A stretch of DNA of 64,000 bases from Clostridium kluyveri DSM 555 (GCF_000016505.1 NC_009706.1:124001-188000); one strand, 5' to 3'; shown: positions 19,233-28,905, numbered from the stretch's first letter. The notes: generated by a model not told the origin, from the sequence alone. Numbers and translations are program-made.

Positions 19233-22200
19233 ATGAGACTAGATGGACTTATGGAACCTATTAGAAAAAGCAGTGAATTTAAAGATATTATGGCTGGGAT
19301 AGATAGAAAAAAGTTTCCTATAGCGGTATTTGGACTTTCGGAATCTTCTAGAAGTTATTTAATATATGCAGTATATAACCAGCAAGATAAGCCTTTTTTA
19401 ATTATTACTCATAGTGATGTAGAGGCTAGAAAGTTATATGAAGATTTGTGTTTTTATTTACCACAAGTATATTATTTTCCTACTAAAGAAGTGGTGTTCT
19501 ATAATATAGATGCTATATCTGGGGATTTAAGGTGGGAAAGATTAAAAGTTATAAGAGAAATGTTGAATCCGGGGAAAAAAATCATAATAACTTGTGTGGA
19601 ATCCTTAGCTTCTGTGTATGTGCCTGTAGAATTGTATAAAAATTATATATTTAAGATATCTGTGGGGGATAAAGTAGATTTTAAAAATATTAGTGAAAAA
19701 TTAATACAGTGTGGATATGAGAGAATGGAAATGGTAGAGAGAAGAGGACAATTTTCTATAAGAGGGGGTATAATGGATATATATTCTCCTATTTCACAAG
19801 AACCCTATAGAGTTGAATTATTTGGTGATGAGGTAGAATCTATTAGAAATTTCAATTTAGAATCTCAAAGAAGTATTGAAAAGATGAATAATATAGAAAT
19901 ATTTGCTGCAAAGGAGATTATATTTGACAGAGAGCGAATTGAAATAGGAAAAAGCAAAATAAAAGAGGATTTAGCATCAATAATAGAAAAATTAAAAGAG
20001 AATAAAAATAATGAAGGAATGGAAAAGATAAAAACGATAACAAACAAAAATCTGGAAACCCTTCAGGAAACATGGACATTTGAGAGTATAGATAGCTTCC
20101 TACCTTATTTTTATGAACATACTTCTTCTTTCTTAGATTATGCAAAAAATTATTTTGTAATTGTAGATGATATAAAAAGATGTAGTGGAAAATTAGATAG
20201 TGTATATTTTGAGTTTCTGGAAAATTATAAAAATTTTCTGGAAAGGGGGAATGTATTACCAGGACAGAGTAAAATGTTACTTGATAGATCTGAATTAATT
20301 GATGAATTTAATCATAGAGAAATTATTATATTAGATGCCATTGCCAAATCTACTAAAATTCTTCCACCAAAACTAATAGTAAATTTTACCCAGATAACTT
20401 TAAATAATTATCAGGGCAAATTAGAGCTTCTTATTGAAGAAATAAAGCATAAGAAATCTAAAAGCTTTAAAATTTTAATTTTATCCGGTACAAGGGCAAG
20501 AGGAGAAAGGCTAGTAGATACCTTAAGAGACAATGGAATTGAAAGTAGTTATAGGGATGTGGTGAATGAAATTAAGCCTGGCGAAGTGGTTATAACTTTT
20601 GGGAATCAATTAAAAGGGTTTGAGTATCCAGAGATTAAGATAAGTGTTATTTCCGATAAAGAGGTTTTTGGGAAGGCTAAAAGAAAAAATATAAGAAAAA
20701 CTAATAAAAAGGGAACAAGTAAGATAAAAAGTTTTACAGAGTTGAAACCAGGGGATTTTATAGTTCATGTAAACCACGGTATAGGAGTATATAAAGGAAT
20801 AAAACAGTTAGAACTTCAAGGGCATAAAAAGGATTATCTGGAACTTGTGTATGAATGTGAGGATAAATTATATGTACCAGTAGAACAGCTTGATATGGTA
20901 CAAAAGTACATAGGCTCAGAAGGGAAAAATCCAAAGATAAATAAACTAGGAAGCTCAGAATGGAGTAAAGTTAAAAAGAAGGCAAAGAAATCAATAGAAG
21001 AGATGGCGGAGGACTTGATAAAATTATATGCAATCAGGTCTACTTTAAAGGGATATAAATATTCAAAAGATACTATATGGCAAAAACAATTTGAGGATGA
21101 ATTTCCCTATGAAGAAACTCCGGATCAGCTATCTACTATACAGGATATAAAGATGGATATGGAATCAGATAAAGTAATGGATAGATTACTTTGCGGGGAT
21201 GTAGGCTATGGCAAAACGGAAGTTGCAGTGAGGGCTGCTTTTAAAGCGGTGATGGATGGCAAGCAAGTAGCTTTTTTAGTTCCAACTACAATATTGGCAC
21301 AGCAGCATTATAATAATTTTATTCAAAGATTTTCTGATTTTCCTGTAAAAATAGACATGATAAGTAGATTTAAAACTGCCGCACAACAAAAGGCTACTAT
21401 AAAAGCTGTTAAAATAGGGGATGTAGATGTACTTATTGGAACTCATAGGATACTTCAAAAAGATGTACAATTTAAGGATTTGGGACTTCTTATTATAGAT
21501 GAAGAACAAAGATTTGGAGTTAGCCATAAAGAAAAAATTAAACAGATAAGAAAGAATGTAGATGTATTAACTTTAAGTGCTACTCCTATACCTAGAACAC
21601 TTCATATGTCCCTTGTGGGAGTTAGAGATATAAGTGTTATAGAAACACCACCAGATGAAAGATATCCTATACAAACTTATGTAGTTGAATACAATGACCA
21701 GCTGATTAGAGATGCTGTTTTAAGAGAGTTAAGCAGAGGAGGACAGGTTTACTTTGTGTATAACAGGGTAGAGAATATAAAGGAAATGGCATCTTACATA
21801 GCTAAGTTGATTCCAGAAGGTAAAGTGGCAGTGGCTCATGGTCAAATGCAAGAGAGGGAACTTGAAGGAATAATAATGGACTTCATGCAGAATAAGTATG
21901 ATATTTTAGTATCTACTACTATAATAGAAACGGGCATGGACATACAAAATGTAAATACCATGGTAATATATGATGCGGATAAAATGGGACTATCTCAATT
22001 ATATCAATTAAGAGGAAGGGTGGGAAGAACTAATAGAATAGCCTATTGTTATTTAAGTTATCGCAAGGATAAAGTTCTTAAAGAAGTGGCAGAAAAAAGA
22101 CTTAAGGTTATTAAAGAATTCACTGAATTAGGTTCTGGATTTAAAATAGCATTAAAAGATCTGGAGATAAGGGGAGCAGGCAATATGATGGGTTCCTCTC

Positions 22201-22754
22201 AACATGGGCATATGGCAGCTGTAGGATATGACTTATATTGTAGAATGCTTGAGGATTCTATAAAATTGATAAAGGGTGAGATAGATAAAGAACCGGTGGA
22301 AACCACAGTGGAATTGAAAGTAGATGCATATATACCGGATAATTATATAGAAAATGAAGTCCAAAAAATAGAAGTGTATAAGAAAATAGCCGCTATAAGT
22401 TCCTATGAAGATATGTTGGATATAAAAGAGGAATTAGAGGATAGGTTCTATGATATACCACCATCTGTGTATAATTTGATGGATATAGCTTATATAAGAA
22501 GTATAGGTAAGGAACTTGGAATAGAATCTATAAAAGAATCAAAAAATGAAGTGGTTTTTACCTTTCAAAATGAAGATAGAGTAGATAAAAATGTATTAAA
22601 GGCATTGGTGAAAACTTATTTTGGTAAAATAGTCTTAAAAATGAATAAAAAACTTAGTTTTGGATATACATTAAAAGATGTAAAGAGAGAAAACCTTTTG
22701 AGTAATGTTAAGGAGATTGTTAAATATATGATACAAATATATGAACAAAAATAG
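19233..22754 (+). CDS. mfd: Transcription-repair coupling factor
   Basis: 1173-residue Mfd, an ATP-driven translocase that dislodges stalled RNA polymerase and recruits UvrA. In order: a UvrB-like N-terminal module (about 1-330, with GQFSIRGGIMDIYSP), a CarD-like RNA polymerase interaction domain near 490-570 (ELKPGDFIVHVNHGIGVY), a superfamily 2 helicase core with Walker A GDVGYGKTEVA and Walker B DEEQRFGV, the translocation motif region (RGRVGRTNRIAYCYL) and the C-terminal UvrA-masking domain D7. The start at 19233 is preferred because AGGGTGG lies upstream; a start ten codons earlier has no ribosome site. Confidence 0.96.
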   Translation: MRLDGLMEPIRKSSEFKDIMAGIDRKKFPIAVFGLSESSRSYLIYAVYNQQDKPFLIITHSDVEARKLYEDLCFYLPQVYYFPTKEVVFYNIDAISGDLRWERLKVIREMLNPGKKIIITCVESLASVYVPVELYKNYIFKISVGDKVDFKNISEKLIQCGYERMEMVERRGQFSIRGGIMDIYSPISQEPYRVELFGDEVESIRNFNLESQRSIEKMNNIEIFAAKEIIFDRERIEIGKSKIKEDLASIIEKLKENKNNEGMEKIKTITNKNLETLQETWTFESIDSFLPYFYEHTSSFLDYAKNYFVIVDDIKRCSGKLDSVYFEFLENYKNFLERGNVLPGQSKMLLDRSELIDEFNHREIIILDAIAKSTKILPPKLIVNFTQITLNNYQGKLELLIEEIKHKKSKSFKILILSGTRARGERLVDTLRDNGIESSYRDVVNEIKPGEVVITFGNQLKGFEYPEIKISVISDKEVFGKAKRKNIRKTNKKGTSKIKSFTELKPGDFIVHVNHGIGVYKGIKQLELQGHKKDYLELVYECEDKLYVPVEQLDMVQKYIGSEGKNPKINKLGSSEWSKVKKKAKKSIEEMAEDLIKLYAIRSTLKGYKYSKDTIWQKQFEDEFPYEETPDQLSTIQDIKMDMESDKVMDRLLCGDVGYGKTEVAVRAAFKAVMDGKQVAFLVPTTILAQQHYNNFIQRFSDFPVKIDMISRFKTAAQQKATIKAVKIGDVDVLIGTHRILQKDVQFKDLGLLIIDEEQRFGVSHKEKIKQIRKNVDVLTLSATPIPRTLHMSLVGVRDISVIETPPDERYPIQTYVVEYNDQLIRDAVLRELSRGGQVYFVYNRVENIKEMASYIAKLIPEGKVAVAHGQMQERELEGIIMDFMQNKYDILVSTTIIETGMDIQNVNTMVIYDADKMGLSQLYQLRGRVGRTNRIAYCYLSYRKDKVLKEVAEKRLKVIKEFTELGSGFKIALKDLEIRGAGNMMGSSQHGHMAAVGYDLYCRMLEDSIKLIKGEIDKEPVETTVELKVDAYIPDNYIENEVQKIEVYKKIAAISSYEDMLDIKEELEDRFYDIPPSVYNLMDIAYIRSIGKELGIESIKESKNEVVFTFQNEDRVDKNVLKALVKTYFGKIVLKMNKKLSFGYTLKDVKRENLLSNVKEIVKYMIQIYEQK

Positions 22755-22829
22755 TTTTGTAGTAAAAATGCTTTTATGTTAAAATAAATTTGTATTTTGT
22801 AAAACTTGAAGAAAGTGGGGGAATAAACT

Positions 22830-23855
22830 GTGAAAAATATAGGAAGGTTGGCGGTTACTGCACTTATAGCAGTATTTATATTTTCAGTAACTGGATGCAA
22901 TATGATAGAGAAAACACCAGAGGCCATAGCTAAGAGTACGGTAGCAGAGGTTAATGGGGAGAAGATAACAAGAAGTGATCTAGATAAGGATCCAAATACA
23001 ATACAATTAATAACCCAAGTTAAGCAGCAATATGGGGAAAACTATAAAGAAAATGAAGATGCGGTTAATACTATAAAGACTCAAAAAGAGCAGATACTTG
23101 ATGATTTAATTACAAATAAGGTAGTTGCACAAAAAGCTAAGGAATTGAAACTTTTACCGGATGAGACTAAACTTAAATCTGATATGGAAACTCAAATTGC
23201 ACAGCTTAAAAAACAAAATTTTAATGATGATGCAGAACAATTTAATACTGCATTAAAGGCACAGGGATTTACTGAAGAATCATTTAAAGCTATGTTTTTA
23301 TCGCAATTGAGAACTCAGCAGACTCTGGAAAAAGTAACTGAGAGTATTTCAAAAAATATAAAAATAACAGATAAGGAAATAGAAGATTATTATAATACCA
23401 ATAAGAGCAAATATACAGAACAACCTAATAAGATGCATTTAGCTCATATACTGGTAAAAACTGAAGATGAAGCCAAGAAAGTAAAAAAGAGATTAGATGA
23501 TGGAGAAGATTTTGCAAAAGTTGCAAAAGAAGTGTCACAAGATACAGCTAGTAAAGATAACGGTGGAGATTTAGGAACTGTAAATTATGATAATTCAGGG
23601 TATGATGCTGATTTTATGGCAGGAGCTCTCGCATTAAAAGAAGGTGCCATATCGGCACCAGTTAAAAGTAGTTTTGGATATCATATAATAAAATGTATAA
23701 AAAAGGAAGAATATCCAGTTAAGGCTCTTAGTGCAGTTAAGGATCAAATAAAAACACAACTGGAAAGTGATAAAAAGAACAGTTTAGTTTCCCAAAAAAT
23801 TCAGGAGTGGAAAAAAGCTTCTACCATAACTAAAAAAGAAAAAAATATTATATAG
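22830..23855 (+). CDS. Foldase lipoprotein, parvulin-type peptidylprolyl isomerase (PrsA/SurA-like)
   Basis: 341-residue exported lipoprotein that assists folding of secreted proteins. The signal peptide ends in the lipobox SVTGC (Cys near residue 24). A SurA-like N-terminal chaperone domain follows (AEVNGEKITRSDLDKDP onwards), then a parvulin domain at about 195-300. That domain has the characteristic HLAHILVKTEDEA, DNGGDLGTV and FGYHIIKCIKKEE blocks. The start is GTG with AAGTGGGGG upstream. B. subtilis has no prsA between mfd and spoVT, so this placement is a clostridial feature. It may share a transcript with mfd (75-bp gap). Confidence 0.9.
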   Translation: MKNIGRLAVTALIAVFIFSVTGCNMIEKTPEAIAKSTVAEVNGEKITRSDLDKDPNTIQLITQVKQQYGENYKENEDAVNTIKTQKEQILDDLITNKVVAQKAKELKLLPDETKLKSDMETQIAQLKKQNFNDDAEQFNTALKAQGFTEESFKAMFLSQLRTQQTLEKVTESISKNIKITDKEIEDYYNTNKSKYTEQPNKMHLAHILVKTEDEAKKVKKRLDDGEDFAKVAKEVSQDTASKDNGGDLGTVNYDNSGYDADFMAGALALKEGAISAPVKSSFGYHIIKCIKKEEYPVKALSAVKDQIKTQLESDKKNSLVSQKIQEWKKASTITKKEKNII

Positions 23856-23867
23856 AAGAGATTACAT

Positions 23868-23883
23868 ATCAAGTGATTCTTAG
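23868..23883 (-). repeat. Minus-strand copy of the dispersed-repeat tail (16 bp)
   Basis: On the minus strand this reads CTAAGAATCACTTGAT, matching in 14-15 bases the tails at 10.7 and 43.4 kb. Upstream similarity stops here, so it may be a worn relic. It sits just after the PrsA-like gene. Confidence 0.4.
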
Positions 23884-23955
23884 AAAAACTTATATTTAAC
23901 TTGGAATGTTCTAAATTTATTTAGAAAATAACTTTAGAATAAAAAGCTTTGAAAG

Positions 23956-23987
23956 AACTGTAGTATTGTATTATTACAGTTTTTTTA
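23956..23987 (+). terminator. Terminator upstream of spoVT
   Basis: AACTGTAGTA pairs with TATTACAGTT (one G-U pair) and is followed by seven T's. It closes the mfd-prsA unit. Confidence 0.8.
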
Positions 23988-24090
23988 AGTTTTTTCTAAT
24001 TTAAATAACAATTGTGTATAAAATTTCATGTTTAGAAAGATAATATATAATACAAGTTATATATAATTTTTAAGGAGGAATCAATTAAGT

Positions 24091-24642
24091 ATGAAAGCAA
24101 CAGGAATTGTTAGAAGAATAGACGATTTAGGTAGAGTTGTTATACCAAAGGAAATAAGAAGGACTCTTAGAATAAGGGAGGGAGATCCTTTAGAGATATT
24201 TACAGACAGAGAAGGAGGAGTCATACTGAAAAAATATTCTCCTATTGGAGAGTTAAGTGATTTTTCAAAAGGGTATACAGAGTCACTTCAGCAGACTATA
24301 GGTCATATAGTTATGATTTGTGATAAAGACAGCGTAGTATCCGTAACTGGTACACCAAAAAAGGAATATATAGAAAAGAAAATAAGTCCTGAACTAGAAA
24401 AACTTATAGAAGATAGAAGGACAGTATCAACATGTAGGAATGAAAATCAGATTATTCCGTTATATGATGATGAGGATATAGAAGGAAAGTATTCAGCTCA
24501 GGTTATATGTCCTATAATAGCAGGAGGAGATGCAATTGGAGCTGTAATAATAGTGTCAAAAGAAGAAGCTGAATTTGGGGATGTGGAAATTAAATTAGCC
24601 GAAACTGCATCATCCTTTTTAGGAAAGCAAATGGAACAATAG
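24091..24642 (+). CDS. spoVT: Stage V sporulation protein T
   Basis: 183-residue SpoVT, a forespore transcription regulator that tunes sigma-G-dependent genes. The N-terminal AbrB-type swapped-hairpin DNA-binding domain is highly conserved (GIVRRIDDLGRVVIPKEIRR). The C-terminal GAF-like domain spans about residues 60-180. Its ribosome site is AAGGAGG. Position between mfd and the yabM-type flippase gene matches B. subtilis. In the family it is made under sigma-G, but I could not identify a sigma-G promoter by eye. Confidence 0.96.
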   Translation: MKATGIVRRIDDLGRVVIPKEIRRTLRIREGDPLEIFTDREGGVILKKYSPIGELSDFSKGYTESLQQTIGHIVMICDKDSVVSVTGTPKKEYIEKKISPELEKLIEDRRTVSTCRNENQIIPLYDDEDIEGKYSAQVICPIIAGGDAIGAVIIVSKEEAEFGDVEIKLAETASSFLGKQMEQ

Positions 24643-24649
24643 ATAATAG

Positions 24650-24677
24650 TGGCAGCAAAGCTGCCATTTTATTTTTA
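24650..24677 (+). terminator. spoVT terminator
   Basis: TGGCAGC (24650-24656) pairs with GCTGCCA (24660-24666) around AAA, followed by TTTTATTTTT. Confidence 0.85.
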
Positions 24678-24811
24678 TCCCTTGATACATTAAGACATTA
24701 TTGACTGAAATATAAAAAATATTCACTTAAAGTAATAATAGCCTCCGGTTTTAAATAATTATAAACAGGGAAATAAATTGTTTGGGAATATAGTAAGCTG
24801 GAGGTATATTT

Positions 24812-26347
24812 ATGAAAAAACAATCGCTTATAAAAGGAACTGTTATATTAGGAATAGCGGGTATAATATCTAAATTTTTAGGCCTATTTTTTAGATGGCC
24901 TCTTCAAATGCTTATTGGAGATGAAGGTGTAGGGTATTATCAAATGTCTTTTCCATTATATATGTTTTTTATTGCGGTGGCGTCGGGCATACCGGTAGCA
25001 GTATCTAAAATGGTATCTGAAAGAAATGCTACAGGAGATTATGAGGGAGTAATTCAGGTATTTAAAAAATCCGTACTTTTAATGTTTGTTTTAGGGACAG
25101 GTTTTACGGCCATACTTCTTATATTTTCTGACCCAATTATACATTTTTTAAAATGGGATAAAAAATCCTATTATTCTCTAGTAGCAATTGCATTTGCACC
25201 TATGTTTATATCTATAATGAGTGCTTTCAGAGGATTCTTTCAAGGACTCCAAAATATGAATTATACTGCTATGTCTCAAGTGGTAGAGCAAATAGGAAGA
25301 ATATTGGTAGGAGTTGGACTTGCATATTTACTTTTACCTAAAGGTATAGAATATTCCGCAGGAGGGGCAGCATTAGGAGCTGCTGCAGGAGGGCTATTTG
25401 GGGGAATATATCTAATAATTAAATATGTTCATGTGAGAAAAGAGATAAAGGTATTTAAAGTACCAGACAATAAAGAAATATTGACTAAATTACTATACAT
25501 AGCAGTTCCCGTATCTCTAGGAGCGGCTGTAAGCAGCATAATGAGTCTTATAGACTCAGCTTTGGTACCCCAAAAATTACTAGAAGCGGGATTTACATAT
25601 AGAGATGCTGCCATATTATATGGACAACTCACCGGGAAAGCGTTTATATTAATAAATGTCCCCTTAACATTATCCTCTGCATTATGTGCTTCTCTAATGC
25701 CTATAATTGCAGAATCTCATATATTAAATAAAAAGGTTGATGTTATAAACAAAGTGGATTTATCCTTTAAACTTTCTAATGTAATTGCATTCCCATCCAT
25801 GTTAGGATTATATACTTTGGCATATCCAATTTTGGATCTAATATTTCCGGGTCAGTCTGCAGGCTTTAATATACTACAATATTCAGCCTTATCTATACCA
25901 TTTATAATATTAGTGCAGACATCTACAGCTATATTACAGGGAGTAGGATATTATATTAGACCTGTATTTAATTTAGCTGTAGGATGCATTATAAAAATAA
26001 TTATAACTTTATCCATGGTACCTGTTCCTTCTATAAATATTTATGGAGCAATTTTAGGAAGTATAGGAGGATATGCGGTAACATGTGTTTTAAATATAAT
26101 ATTTTTAAGTAAAAAGTTAAAAATAAATATAAATTACTTCCAGACTATGGTTAAACCAGCATTTGCTTCTTTTTTTATGATAGGATCTGTTGTAATTATA
26201 TATTGGTACGTCTATAATTATACCATGAGCAGCAGAATAGCCTGTTTTTTATCTATTATTTCAGGTCTAATTATATATATGCCTCTTATAGTTGTATTTG
26301 GCATATTTAAATATAGTTATATAAAAGATAAATTTTTAAAGAAATAA
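24812..26347 (+). CDS. SpoVB/MurJ-like polysaccharide flippase (YabM homologue)
   Basis: 511-residue MOP-superfamily membrane protein with about 14 predicted helices. It opens with the typical GIAGIISKFLGLFFRWPLQ and has the conserved AFRGFFQGLQNM segment near residue 140. Relatives flip lipid-linked cell-wall or cortex precursors across the membrane (SpoVB, MurJ). Its neighbours spoVT and mazG make it the positional equivalent of B. subtilis yabM. Whether it acts in sporulation or vegetative wall synthesis cannot be told. The ATG has TGGAGG upstream, and mazG follows after 13 bp, so these two are co-transcribed. Confidence 0.88.
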   Translation: MKKQSLIKGTVILGIAGIISKFLGLFFRWPLQMLIGDEGVGYYQMSFPLYMFFIAVASGIPVAVSKMVSERNATGDYEGVIQVFKKSVLLMFVLGTGFTAILLIFSDPIIHFLKWDKKSYYSLVAIAFAPMFISIMSAFRGFFQGLQNMNYTAMSQVVEQIGRILVGVGLAYLLLPKGIEYSAGGAALGAAAGGLFGGIYLIIKYVHVRKEIKVFKVPDNKEILTKLLYIAVPVSLGAAVSSIMSLIDSALVPQKLLEAGFTYRDAAILYGQLTGKAFILINVPLTLSSALCASLMPIIAESHILNKKVDVINKVDLSFKLSNVIAFPSMLGLYTLAYPILDLIFPGQSAGFNILQYSALSIPFIILVQTSTAILQGVGYYIRPVFNLAVGCIIKIIITLSMVPVPSINIYGAILGSIGGYAVTCVLNIIFLSKKLKININYFQTMVKPAFASFFMIGSVVIIYWYVYNYTMSSRIACFLSIISGLIIYMPLIVVFGIFKYSYIKDKFLKK

Positions 26348-26360
26348 GGAGAGGTTACAA

Positions 26361-27809
26361 GTGATTAAAGTAGTAGGATTAGGTCCTGGTTCTCCAGATT
26401 CCCTTACCATGGGTACGATTGATATACTAAAAAATACAGATAAAATTTATTTAAGAACAGAAAAACACCCTACTGTAATCTATTTAAGACAGTTAGGCAT
26501 TAATTTTGAAACTTATGATTATGTATATGAAAAGGAAAAAAAATTTGAAGATGTATATAGTAATATTGTAAAAGATTTAATATTTAAAGAAAAACAATTT
26601 AAAGAAATAGTTTATGGGGTACCAGGTCATCCACTGGTAGCGGAGAAATCTGTTATGTTATTGTTAAAACTGTGCGAAAAGCAAGCTATAGATGTAAAAG
26701 TGATACCTTCAGTTAGTTTTATAGATGTAATTATGGAAAGATTAAAAATAAATGTAGTTGAAGGAATAAAAATAATAGACGCTTTTGATATAAAAAGTCA
26801 TCTGGTGGATAAACGAGTAGGAATAATAATAACGCAGGTATATGATAGGCTAATTGCATCAGAGGTAAAATTGGCACTTATGGATTATTATAAAGATGAT
26901 ACAAATATATTTTTTATAAGAGCTGCGGGGGTTGAAGGAATAGAAAGTATAAGGCAAATTAAATTATATAAGCTTGACAGACAAAGTGATATAGATTATT
27001 TAACCTCGGTTTATATACCTAAAGGTATAGAACTCACTTATGATTTAAAAGACTTGTTAGATATAATGGAAAAATTGAGGAGTGAAACAGGATGTCCCTG
27101 GGATAAGGAGCAAAATCATGACAGTTTAAAAAAATACCTTATAGAAGAAAGTTATGAAGTTGTAGAATCCATAGAAGAAAAAGATGATACAAAATTAGTA
27201 GAAGAATTAGGTGACGTACTGTTACAGGTGGTTTTCCATTGTCAAATAGGAAAAGAGGAAGGTTTTTTCAATATAAATGATGTAATTAGGGCTATATGTG
27301 ATAAAATGATAAAGAGGCATCCACATGTATTTGGAAATATGAAAATTCATAATTCTAAGGAGGTGTTAATAAGCTGGGATAAAATAAAGAAAAAGGAACA
27401 AGGATTAAAAACATATACAGATGAACTCAGACATGTAGCTAAAACTTTACCGGCCTTAATGAGAGCTTTTAAGGTTCAGGAAAAAGCCGCAAAGGTAGGT
27501 TTTGACTGGGAAAAAGTTGAATATGCTTTAGATAAGGTATTAGAGGAATATTATGAAGTTAAAGAGGTATATAAAGGTGAACAAAAGGTAAAAATATTAG
27601 AAGAAATAGGGGATTTAATATTTGCATGTGTAAATGTTGCAAGATTCCTTGACATTGACCCCGAGTTTGCATTAAATTATACTATAGAGAAATTTATAAG
27701 GCGTTTTGCATATATAGAAAAAAATTCTAGGGAACATGGACTAGATATGGCAAATATGACTTTAGATGAAATGGATGAACTTTGGGAGGAAGCCAAAAAT
27801 AAGTTTTAA
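26361..27809 (+). CDS. mazG: MazG-family nucleoside triphosphate pyrophosphohydrolase with N-terminal methylase-like domain (YabN)
   Basis: 482-residue fusion. Residues about 1-220 are a tetrapyrrole-methylase-like domain (VVGLGPGSPDSLTMG at the start, VYGVPGHPLVAE). Residues about 230-480 are two MazG repeats with metal-binding Glu/Asp motifs (EESYEVVESIEEKD...EELGDVLLQVVFH and EEYYEVKEVYKGE...EEIGDLIFACVNVARF). MazG hydrolyses non-canonical or excess NTPs to NMP and PPi. The function of the methylase-like half is unknown. The fusion is typical of Firmicute YabN. Start is GTG with AAGGAGAGG upstream. Confidence 0.92.
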   Translation: MIKVVGLGPGSPDSLTMGTIDILKNTDKIYLRTEKHPTVIYLRQLGINFETYDYVYEKEKKFEDVYSNIVKDLIFKEKQFKEIVYGVPGHPLVAEKSVMLLLKLCEKQAIDVKVIPSVSFIDVIMERLKINVVEGIKIIDAFDIKSHLVDKRVGIIITQVYDRLIASEVKLALMDYYKDDTNIFFIRAAGVEGIESIRQIKLYKLDRQSDIDYLTSVYIPKGIELTYDLKDLLDIMEKLRSETGCPWDKEQNHDSLKKYLIEESYEVVESIEEKDDTKLVEELGDVLLQVVFHCQIGKEEGFFNINDVIRAICDKMIKRHPHVFGNMKIHNSKEVLISWDKIKKKEQGLKTYTDELRHVAKTLPALMRAFKVQEKAAKVGFDWEKVEYALDKVLEEYYEVKEVYKGEQKVKILEEIGDLIFACVNVARFLDIDPEFALNYTIEKFIRRFAYIEKNSREHGLDMANMTLDEMDELWEEAKNKF

Positions 27810-28223
27810 ATATTTTGTATAAAAAAGAAGGAATTTTTAATTATGTATAGAATATGCTAATATGCCTATATAAAAAATATGTTTAGTAATTCAGAAAACA
27901 ATAACAATTTTAGAGATATGTACAAATATACATAAATAAATAGTAAATATTTTTTTGTATATTATCTAAGTGTATTTAAGGTTCATCCACATATTTTGTA
28001 ATTTGATATTTGTAAATAATACAAATGTATTTAAATTAGGCACTCTCAACATACAATTGATAATAAATATTAATTATCATAAAATATAAGGGTGAACCTG
28101 CATTTGTTGATTAAATTAAATTTTAATTTTAAAATTTAATTTAAGAATAGCCAAAGCTTCGTTTATAGTATAGGTATGTATATTTGTGTACTTTTATCTA
28201 TAAAAATAAGAGGAGGTAAAAAG
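27810..28223. other. 414-bp gene-free gap upstream of hup, with nested inverted repeats
   Basis: No plausible gene. It is extremely AT-rich. It contains AGGTTCATCC (27979-27988) and, about 100 bp on, its near complement GGGTGAACCT (28090-28099), then a perfect 16-bp palindrome at 28111-28144. The hup promoter and ribosome site (AGGAGG) occupy the right end. The mazG transcript has no obvious G/C-rich terminator; the palindrome may serve. Confidence 0.6.
28111..28144. repeat. Perfect all-A/T 34-bp palindrome
   Basis: TTAAATTAAATTTTAA (28111-28126) is followed by TT and then its exact complement TTAAAATTTAATTTAA (28129-28144). It could form a cruciform or a weak factor-independent terminator ahead of hup. 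Confidence 0.8.
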
Positions 28224-28499
28224 ATGAATAAATCAGAATTAATTGTTGGTATAGCAGAAAAATCCAAGTTAACTAAAAAAGATGCAGAGGCAGCTTTAAA
28301 GGGATTCATAGAAAGTGTAGAGGAGACATTAGAAAAAGGAGAGAAAGTTCAATTAGTAGGGTTTGGAACATTTGAAACAAGAAAAAGAGCTGCAAGAGTT
28401 GGAAGAAATCCAAGGACTAAAGAAGTAATAAACATACCAGAATCAACAGTTCCTGTATTTAAGGCTGGTAAGGAATTTAGGGATAAAGTAAATAAATAG
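28224..28499 (+). CDS. hup: HU-type DNA-binding protein
   Basis: 91-residue nucleoid protein. It has the complete HU pattern: N-terminal helices (MNKSELIVGIAEKSKLTKKDAE), the GFGTFE turn near residue 46, and the DNA-grasping arm RKRAARVGRNPRTKE with the conserved Asn-Pro that intercalates in DNA. It binds DNA non-specifically as a dimer and compacts the chromosome. The start at 28224 is set by AGGAGGTAAA; an upstream in-frame reading adds a non-HU leader. It is followed by a GAAA-tetraloop terminator, so it is largely monocistronic. Confidence 0.96.
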   Translation: MNKSELIVGIAEKSKLTKKDAEAALKGFIESVEETLEKGEKVQLVGFGTFETRKRAARVGRNPRTKEVINIPESTVPVFKAGKEFRDKVNK

Positions 28500-28516
28500 T
28501 ATAGTTTATACAAAAC

Positions 28517-28545
28517 GCCTGGATGAAAATCCGGGCTTTTCCTTT
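28517..28545 (+). terminator. hup terminator
   Basis: GCCTGGAT pairs with ATCCGGGC (one G-U pair) around a GAAA tetraloop, then TTTTCCTTTT. Confidence 0.9.
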
Positions 28546-28596
28546 TAAATGTATGATATAACAAACTAAATAAGTATTAGAACAGGAGGATTAAAT

Positions 28597-28842
28597 ATGA
28601 GATTGGATAAATATCTTAAGGTATCCAGAATAATAAAGAGAAGAACGATAGCAAAGGAAGCATGTGAAGGCGGACGAGTTACTATAAATGGTAAAATGGC
28701 CAAACCTAGTACAGAAGTTAAAGAAGGAGATATAATAGAAATTAAATATGCAAATAGATCCTTAAAGGCAAAGATCCTGGATATTCAAAATCATGTTAAA
28801 AAAGAAGAAGTTCAAAATATGTATGAAATAATTTCAGGTTAA
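28597..28842 (+). CDS. rqcP: S4-domain RNA-binding protein RqcP (YabO)
   Basis: 81-residue protein that is essentially one S4 domain (MRLDKYLKVSRIIKRRTIAKEA...GGRVTINGKMAKPSTEVKEGD). In B. subtilis RqcP works with RqcH in ribosome-associated quality control, stabilising P-site tRNA on obstructed 50S subunits during alanine tailing. The ribosome site is CAGGAGG. It sits between hup and yabP as in other Firmicutes. Confidence 0.92.
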   Translation: MRLDKYLKVSRIIKRRTIAKEACEGGRVTINGKMAKPSTEVKEGDIIEIKYANRSLKAKILDIQNHVKKEEVQNMYEIISG

Positions 28843-28871
28843 GAATATATGGTAATATAATTTATTCAGTT

Positions 28872-28892
28872 CACATATATTTATTATATGTG
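28872..28892 (+). promoter_or_regulatory. Inverted repeat abutting the yabP ribosome site
   Basis: CACATATA (28872-28879) and TATATGTG (28885-28892) form a perfect 8-bp stem with a five-base loop. It ends directly against the GGAGGGG ribosome site of yabP. It could be a protein operator or an RNA hairpin affecting translation start. Confidence 0.4.
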
Positions 28893-28905
28893 GAGGGGAT
28901 GTTTT

